Below are positions 58,046 to 64,000 of a stretch of DNA of 64,000 bases, one piece after another (within the stretch, counting starts at the first letter, position 1; each line of letters opens with the position of its first letter). The DNA comes from Strigamia acuminata (lineage: Eukaryota > Arthropoda > Chilopoda > Geophilomorpha > Linotaeniidae): NCBI GenBank assembly GCA_949358305.1, contig OX442316.1, positions 17,422,001-17,486,000 on the forward strand, read 5' to 3'. Position numbers and translations under genes: made by a program. Below the pieces are notes generated by a model. The model was not told where the DNA came from. It was given only the letters and a program-made list of their open reading frames with translations, and did no database searches.

Positions 58046-60570
58046 TCTCCCTAAAAAAAAAAAAAAAAAAAAAAAAGATGAAAAAAATTGAAGATGAATC
58101 TTTAGTTTCCATAGCAACCAATACGAAAAACTTAAAAATTCGATAATGGGATTTTTTTTTTCTCGTGGTAAAATTCGACGGTGATTGTTTTCTCCGTGCG
58201 GGCAAAGGTCGACTCGCTGCGGCCAAGAGATTATTAAAACTCCGGCGAAAATAAAAAATTAAAAAAAAATAACCGAAAACACTTAAAATCGTCACGAGAC
58301 GTAGTCAGGCATTACGACTGGTCCGCGGCTCGTTAGTGGACGTACGAGTGTACGAGTATTCTCAAGATAAAGTACTTAAACCAAGTTTGTCTTGAAAACG
58401 ACGACCTTTTGCGCCTTTCCACACTGGACAAACTCTTCAACAGCTTTCTCAAGTTTCTTTGTTTACTCAGCGCACTTGAGAAACTCGAAACTTCCACTCT
58501 AAACACAACCGGCTCACTTTCTCTCCACTTTATTTATTTATTCCAACAACCTACCAGTATAGTTAAAGTATTAAACCAAAAAAAAAAAATTCTATACCAA
58601 CCACTATTTTAAACGCGCACAATAAATAATGCAATATAAAGCGTAACGCATTAATACCATTCATATTTAAACAACGTGATTTTTTTCCCCAACGTGATGA
58701 CTCAAAATCAAATTTGTAATTTAAAAAAAAAAATTTCTTTTTCGAAAATTTGCATCGAAAATGTCTCATTTTAAATCGTTTGCCATTTGCAATAATAACA
58801 AGGCGCCAACTCGGTCGTCGGTTAATCCCAAAAGGGTTTGAGACTCACTGGAGATCTGATTCCCGCTGATACTTTGGGTAGAGAGTCATAACTCTTTGCT
58901 GACAAGGAATTGCGAACGACACGATCGACTAGGACGTCCCCAGTCAAGATAACTCATCATTTTTATGGCCGGGCGCGGATTAAGGCATCGACTTCGATGC
59001 AAACTGCACCCACACACATGATTGAACGAAAATCCCTCAAAAATATAACGCACATACATCTTGATATCCAGCAATGACTAATTTCGCGCGTAAATGGCTA
59101 TCCCAGCATGTTTTTTGTCAAATCCGTTTTTTCTTTATTTATCGCTCGATGGGAGTCGGGAGGTTGTGCGAGTGCATTTCGTTGGTTTTTCGTCGGTTGC
59201 TTTATCGATTGCATTGTGGGAGCTAAGTGGAGACGAAATTTACGTTCGAACGAGCGAAACAAACGCACACAGTCACCGCAAACTCTATTTAACTTTCTCC
59301 TAAATTTTTATTTTTTGCGTTTTCGACTTTTAACTCCAAAAATAAAAAAAAATAAAAAAAAAAATAAAAAAAAAAAATAATAATAAAAAACTTTTTCTCG
59401 AGTCTCCGAAAATCGATAGAAAATTTACTCGCCGGTCAATATCTTGCAAAAGTGTATTAAAATGTCATGCTAGTGGGCAGCGGAGAAAGAAATTCCATAT
59501 AATAAAAGTGCCGGCGATGTCCAGAGGAAAACTGATTGAATATGCGCAATTATAAGTTGACAGGACGTGTCTTGCCCTCATCCGATGGGCATAAAAGCAA
59601 AAATAAAAATAAAAAAAAAATCAAATTCTCGTCGGAAGAATGCACTTTTCAATCATTTCAGTGTCGCATTTTGTTTCTTTCGCGTCGAAATTGAGACGTA
59701 AACGACGCATTTAGCATGCGACATATCCAATTCCGCGCCATAAATTACATTTACAACTTCCACAGAGAGTCGTCTCAGTTTGCCTCCGTCCACAATACCA
59801 TTCGTTTGCGGAGGAGTTCAGAGACCCTCCCTCTTCGTGTCCATCACGTGGCAATTGTGAACGCTCAAACAGCTCGCCGGCGGGTGTCGTCTTCTTTTCA
59901 CTTCGGTGGGTCACCCCAAACTGATTTGCCAGCGGAAATCGGCACCTCTGTGAGCAGAACAGGCCAAACGTGCGCCCAGAGGAGGAAATAAAATATGTAT
60001 AGTAAAAAGAGATGACATTTTTTTCCTCCCTCCATCGAAACGAAATAAACCACCGCGTGGTCCTCGAGCCATAGTTAGATCGCAAAGTAAATTTAGAGTG
60101 CAAACTTTCCGAGTAAAATGGAATGTGACAATTGTATTCTTGACAGTGCGTGATGATTCTATGCTTTGAAAAGCTGAAAATACAAACACGAAGCATTGCA
60201 CTAGCAATGCAGGAATGCAAATTTGTCACTGCAGGGCTTCCCATCACGACACGGTGCCGATTATCCGAATGTCGAATTACCGTTATCTTGTTTGCTTCAA
60301 TAGTTATGACTAAAGAGCAGATATTTATGCAAAAAAAAATTCGTTTTATGCGCATACAATATGCACCAAAAATTCCAAGTCTATTCCAACTCCGTTCCAC
60401 ATTACTTCTGGTGATCAATTAAGACTGCTCCAGGGTTGTTAAAAGCTATTTAAGGCTCTAGATTCAAATTTTTTCCTCGATAGGAGGAAGAAACCCAACC
60501 CCCTCGGCACCTCAGGTGCCAAAAAGACCCATTAGGACCCTTGGATCAGTGGATAGGTTAAAATTGACTA

Positions 60571-60961
60571 TACTCTGTCCGTGTATAACTTGGGCCTATT
60601 TCCGATTGGCTGAGCCTTTTCACTTGTGTAGTAATACCAAAAATAGATCAAAACAATGGTTGCCATTTTACTGCTTTCCAGACAAAACAAACAAATAAAT
60701 TTGAAAATTGTTTTGTTCCCTGGAAGAAGCAAGCAATAAACTGAATAAGCAGGAATGTTGAAATAAACCAGCATAAATCTTTATTTTATAACTTCAAGAT
60801 ACATTTTCTTAGAAAATACAAACAATATTACATCATTTCAATGATTAAAATCATCAAACAAATTTAAAACCACTCTGAACTATTTTTCCTGGTGGCAGCA
60901 CAGAGTGAGTTATGAGGCTCAGCCAATCGGAAATAGGCCCAAGTTACACACGGACAGAGTA
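60571..60961. mobile_element. TACTC-type MITE (copy W)
   Basis: 391 bp, termini TACTCTGTCCGTGT and ACACGGACAGAGTA, TA at both sides. Arms contain CCGATTGGCTGAGCC / GGCTCAGCCAATCGG. The interior includes the family motif CCAGACAAA near a TTTATTG run. Confidence 0.82.
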
Positions 60962-62321
60962 TAGACGCAATACTGCTTAACTTATTCTGTGTTCCGCACA
61001 TCCGCAGAGATGTTAAATTGGGACATAGGGAACATCTGGAAGTTAAAAACATTAGGCTCCCTACCAAATACCTATATGGCAATTCATTATCACATTCCAT
61101 CTTATTTTTAGGCTTAAGTTATTGGATGTTGACACACCACCGCTGATAATTCTCGCGAATAAGTGGGTCAATTCAATCAAAGAATAATTGGAAGCTTTTT
61201 TTAAGATTACCCCTAAAACTTTAGATTTTACTTTCTGTGTTGGTTGAGGTTTAAATCGTTGCTTGCTGTGGTTTGACTTGGACACCTGTGATTTTTTTGC
61301 AACCATGTTGTTAATTCAGTATCACGGATGCTATTTCTCGCTCAACATCAACAAGACATAAAAAAAATAAAACAAATAAAACACAAATAAACTTGCACAA
61401 CTTATCTACAACCAGTAATAAAGTGATTAGTATGACCGCTTTATTCCCCCTTGATGCCATAATAATTGCAAACCTAAATCCGAATCCAAATCTTCAACCT
61501 GCAATAAACCAATTGAGCGCAAGAAATGGAGGCCAGTGAATAGGAATTCTTGTATTACATCACACTTAATAAAATTGAGTGTTTCATTCCATTTGTTTTG
61601 ATTGCATTTCGAATCAAATATTCCCGTCACATCCTCCCCCCATTACCATCCCACCCCCCCCCCCCTCTTCTTTTAATTTAACTCAACTTAATCTAATGTT
61701 TGCTCAAAACTCTGATATTAATAAAGAAAATCTCCTACTTAAAACCTTTTGCCAAGAATCCTGTTCAAATTACAACTTTTAAGGAAAAAAAAAATAAAGT
61801 CTCTTTCGAAGTCAACATAAAAACGAAGGGGGGGGACTGGGGGGGGGGGTGAGAGAGAGAAAATTGGAGTCTTTATTACCAGTGCAGTCAGAAAAAAAGC
61901 ATAAATTAAAGGAAGAAAGAAACGATATTTGCATATTCATCTTTTCTTCTCGACTACTTCATTATTCAGACAAATAAAACCCTTAAAAATTCATGACATC
62001 ATCCGCATCCTAATAAATTTCGCTCACACAATAATGATGAGAAAAGACACTCAGCAAACCGACATCCAATTCCATTTACATTTTAAATTGACCATTTGTA
62101 TATATCAAAAAAAGAAAATAAAAAATAAAAATAAAAAAGATTCTAAATCCTCTCATTTCCATGAAAATTCGTCAACACTTTTCCAATTTCAATATCCGCA
62201 ATAAAATGTGAGAGGAAAAAAAAAAGAATTAAATGAAAATAAATACCCCACAAAGGTTTGCTAGATGGACATCTATTGCAGAATGACAAAAGATCCGATC
62301 AATATGCCCACACCTCCCTAC

Positions 62322-62396
62322 GGTCTGCCGTAGCGACGAAGAGTTTGCCATCCAAGGGGAGTCTGGGGTTCGTCTTTTGCCACCTCCAGAACTCAT
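62322..62396 (-). CDS. Possible first coding exon, divergent gene (minus)
   Basis: ATG at 62396-62394 opens MSSGGGKRRTPDSP, continuing to SSSLRQT before a candidate donor GTAGGG at 62321. Composition is Ser/Arg/Pro rich as in many protein N-termini. A TATA-like TTTATATGG lies about 30 bp upstream, which is too close for a usual 5' UTR. No downstream exon was recognised. Speculative. Confidence 0.2.
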
Positions 62397-62502
62397 TTGC
62401 GCGCACCCGTCAAGTTTTCCTCCATATAAACCTTTCTGGTTAAAATATAGACGGAGGCGGAAGTGACAAAAATTTCATCATGACTTATAAACCGGAACTG
62501 AC

Positions 62503-62562
62503 ATGACCCAGACAGGTGCACCATCTCCAGGGACTCCGAAGATTACAGAGTTAGAATTTGAC
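62503..62562 (+). CDS. Possible first coding exon, divergent gene (plus)
   Basis: ATG at 62503 opens exactly 20 codons (MTQTGAPSPGTP, then KITELEFD) ending in GAC|GTAAGG, a good donor, phase 0. An in-frame TAA lies upstream. It is head-to-head with the minus-strand candidate only 107 bp away, with GGCGGAAGTG (ETS-like) between. No further exon is seen on the + strand before the window ends. Speculative. Confidence 0.22.
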
Positions 62563-63140
62563 GTAAGGCACTATGAGACTTCCTCTTCAGCCGGATAGAA
62601 ATGTGTTCACAGTCCTCCGTTTTGGAGTTACTGCAGGCTGGCAGCCATTTTGAAGATTATCAAAAGTTATCGAACCAAGAAAACTTTTACGTTTATTTCC
62701 TGCACGAAGAATATATTGGAATTGGTTGAGTAAAGTACAAGAGCAAAGTTAATGTGATTTGCCCTTATTCTAACACCGCAAAGCAGAGACGGTTGAATAA
62801 GCCACATATCTAGACAAGACGGCAGAACTGTTTATCGTCACATTGAGTTAATATTAAATTAATATTGAGAGCGATATTAATCAATACGACGGATTAAAAT
62901 GACTCAAGCGATATAAACAAAATTAAGGTTTAATTTCCACACGGTCATTGACTGCTGTTGTGATTGACAAGTCTCTTAACTCAATCTTGGCTCTAAGGAA
63001 GGGAATTAAAACAGAAACACAAGCAAGTGAAAAAGAAGCGGGTCAAACCCGGGTCGCATATTGGCAGAACATACCCGATTTCGGCAACAACGGTGGCCAG
63101 GAGTGACTAATGACTCAATAACTTGAAAATCACCATCCAA

Positions 63141-63160
63141 CCTAACCTAACCTAACCTAA
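63141..63160. repeat. (CCTAA)4 telomere-like repeat
   Basis: Four perfect CCTAA units, the complement of the arthropod telomere unit TTAGG, located between inverted arms. Confidence 0.9.
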
Positions 63161-63405
63161 CTGAGTCACACGAAGCAAAACACAGCAAAACAAATCAAAC
63201 TAGCAAGCAAACAGATGATAAATTCAAAATTTTAAAGCAGAATTATGATTTTCAAGTTATTGAATCATTAGTCACTCCTGGTGCATTGTTGTAGCCGAAA
63301 TCGGGTATGTTCTGCCAATATGCACCCGGGCATGGATCACTTCCTCGAATCCCGTTTCATCGAATCCGAAAGCTCGTTTCGGATGTTATTCACGTCGCTA
63401 CGAGA

Positions 63406-63468
63406 TTAGGTTAGGTCAGGTCAGGTCAGGTTTAGGTTAGGTTAGGTTAGGTTAGGTTAGGTTAGGTT
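63406..63468. repeat. (TTAGG)n with interspersed TCAGG units
   Basis: About 12 units in the opposite orientation to the CCTAA tract. Three consecutive units read TCAGG, the variant used as telomere repeat in several beetles; the rest are TTAGG. Confidence 0.88.
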
Positions 63469-64000
63469 TTTTTTGTTTTTCTGTTGGAATTTTTTCAGGA
63501 TTTTAATGTACCATTTCATCGAATTTATTGTTAGGAATGGTTCGTTTCATCAAAAAGAAATGCAATTTGATGAAACGGGATTCGAGGAAATGACCCGACT
63601 TCGTAAAACCTCGCCTACTTGAACAAACACAAGTTTGCGTTTGGCTCCAAAATACAGCTTTTAAGCGTGCTTGCATTCACAGTCTCCAATCAAACCGACT
63701 TTGAATTTTACCCGCTTCCTTGTGTTTCCACCCTCAGGTCATGCAAAGCGCATACTGGAGGACCATATCTTATGAACCCAACCCAGCAATTGCACTGAGA
63801 ACTGAGGAAACCACAAAAAAACCCACTTGAAGTCGAGAAGCGAAAAAATTAGCAAATATGAGAAACAACTGGGATTCCCAGCAGGTCCAAAGCCTAACAC
63901 GACTTTAACTTTGAGAACCATGTGTAAAAAGAGCTCTGAAAAAGTGCCCTGAAGCTTTGGGCACCACATGCCCACTCTAAGACATTTGAAGTAAACTCCC

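Larger units (their letters stand above)
63037..63597. mobile_element. Composite inverted repeat with telomere-like repeats
   Basis: Arms at 63048-63134 and 63245-63330 are inverted copies (GCATATTGGCAGAACATACC and onward). A second inverted pair is ATTTCCTCGAATCCCGTTTC-like at 63340-63361 and 63572-63593. The outer edges read CGGGTCA and TGACCCG. CCTAA repeats lie between the first arms, and TTAGG repeats lie between the second pair. Confidence 0.6.
58046..64000. other. Upstream flank of the Dscam-like gene
   Basis: No supported gene. It contains one TACTC-type MITE (60571-60961), G- and C-homopolymer runs (61651-61670 and 61828-61849), possible head-to-head short exons at 62.3-62.6 kb and an inverted-repeat element with telomere-like repeats at 63.04-63.6 kb. 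A 235-codon open frame at 60418..59711 (minus) has no recognised domain. Confidence 0.5.

Overview
This is a eukaryotic, almost certainly arthropod (probably insect), AT-rich genomic window. It is dominated by one large gene on the minus strand: a Dscam-family (Down syndrome cell adhesion molecule) receptor. Eighteen coding exons could be assembled by hand from GT...AG boundaries. They run from a signal-peptide exon at 57749..57710 to the start of the second fibronectin type III (FNIII) domain at 163..93. They join to exactly 1026 codons with every splice phase compatible, in the order signal peptide, Ig1 to Ig9, FNIII-1, start of FNIII-2. The rest of the protein (Ig10, remaining FNIII domains, transmembrane segment, cytoplasmic tail) lies beyond position 1. 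The exons equivalent to the variable exons of insect Dscam1 (first half of Ig2, first half of Ig3, whole Ig7) are present once each. This therefore looks like a non-hypervariable paralogue of the Dscam2/3/4 (Dscam2-like) kind.

Layout: 1-22.1 kb holds 17 coding exons with introns of 60 bp to 4.2 kb. 22.1-57.7 kb is one 35.6 kb first intron. 57.7-58.0 kb is a GC-rich 5' UTR/promoter region, and 58-64 kb is upstream DNA. The introns and the upstream region hold no second convincing gene. They are full of non-autonomous DNA transposons and tandem repeats. These include a dead Tc1 element with long inverted repeats carrying internal direct repeats, inserted inside another inverted-repeat element; a TA-flanked MITE family with a nested copy and a readable empty site; a 500-bp piggyBac-like MITE with TTAA duplications; a hAT-like MITE; a nearly pure hairpin element; and seven minisatellite or satellite arrays with periods from about 11 to 32 bp. 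TTAGG/TCAGG repeats near 63.1-63.5 kb match arthropod telomere motifs and support the taxonomic guess.

Upstream of the gene, at 62.3-62.6 kb, there is a weak hint of a head-to-head pair of short first exons around an ETS-like site. A short minus-strand arginine/serine-rich coding-like remnant sits in the intron between exons 12 and 13. No tRNA, rRNA or CRISPR array was recognised. All functional statements rest on reading the sequence and on knowledge of protein families; no database search was possible.
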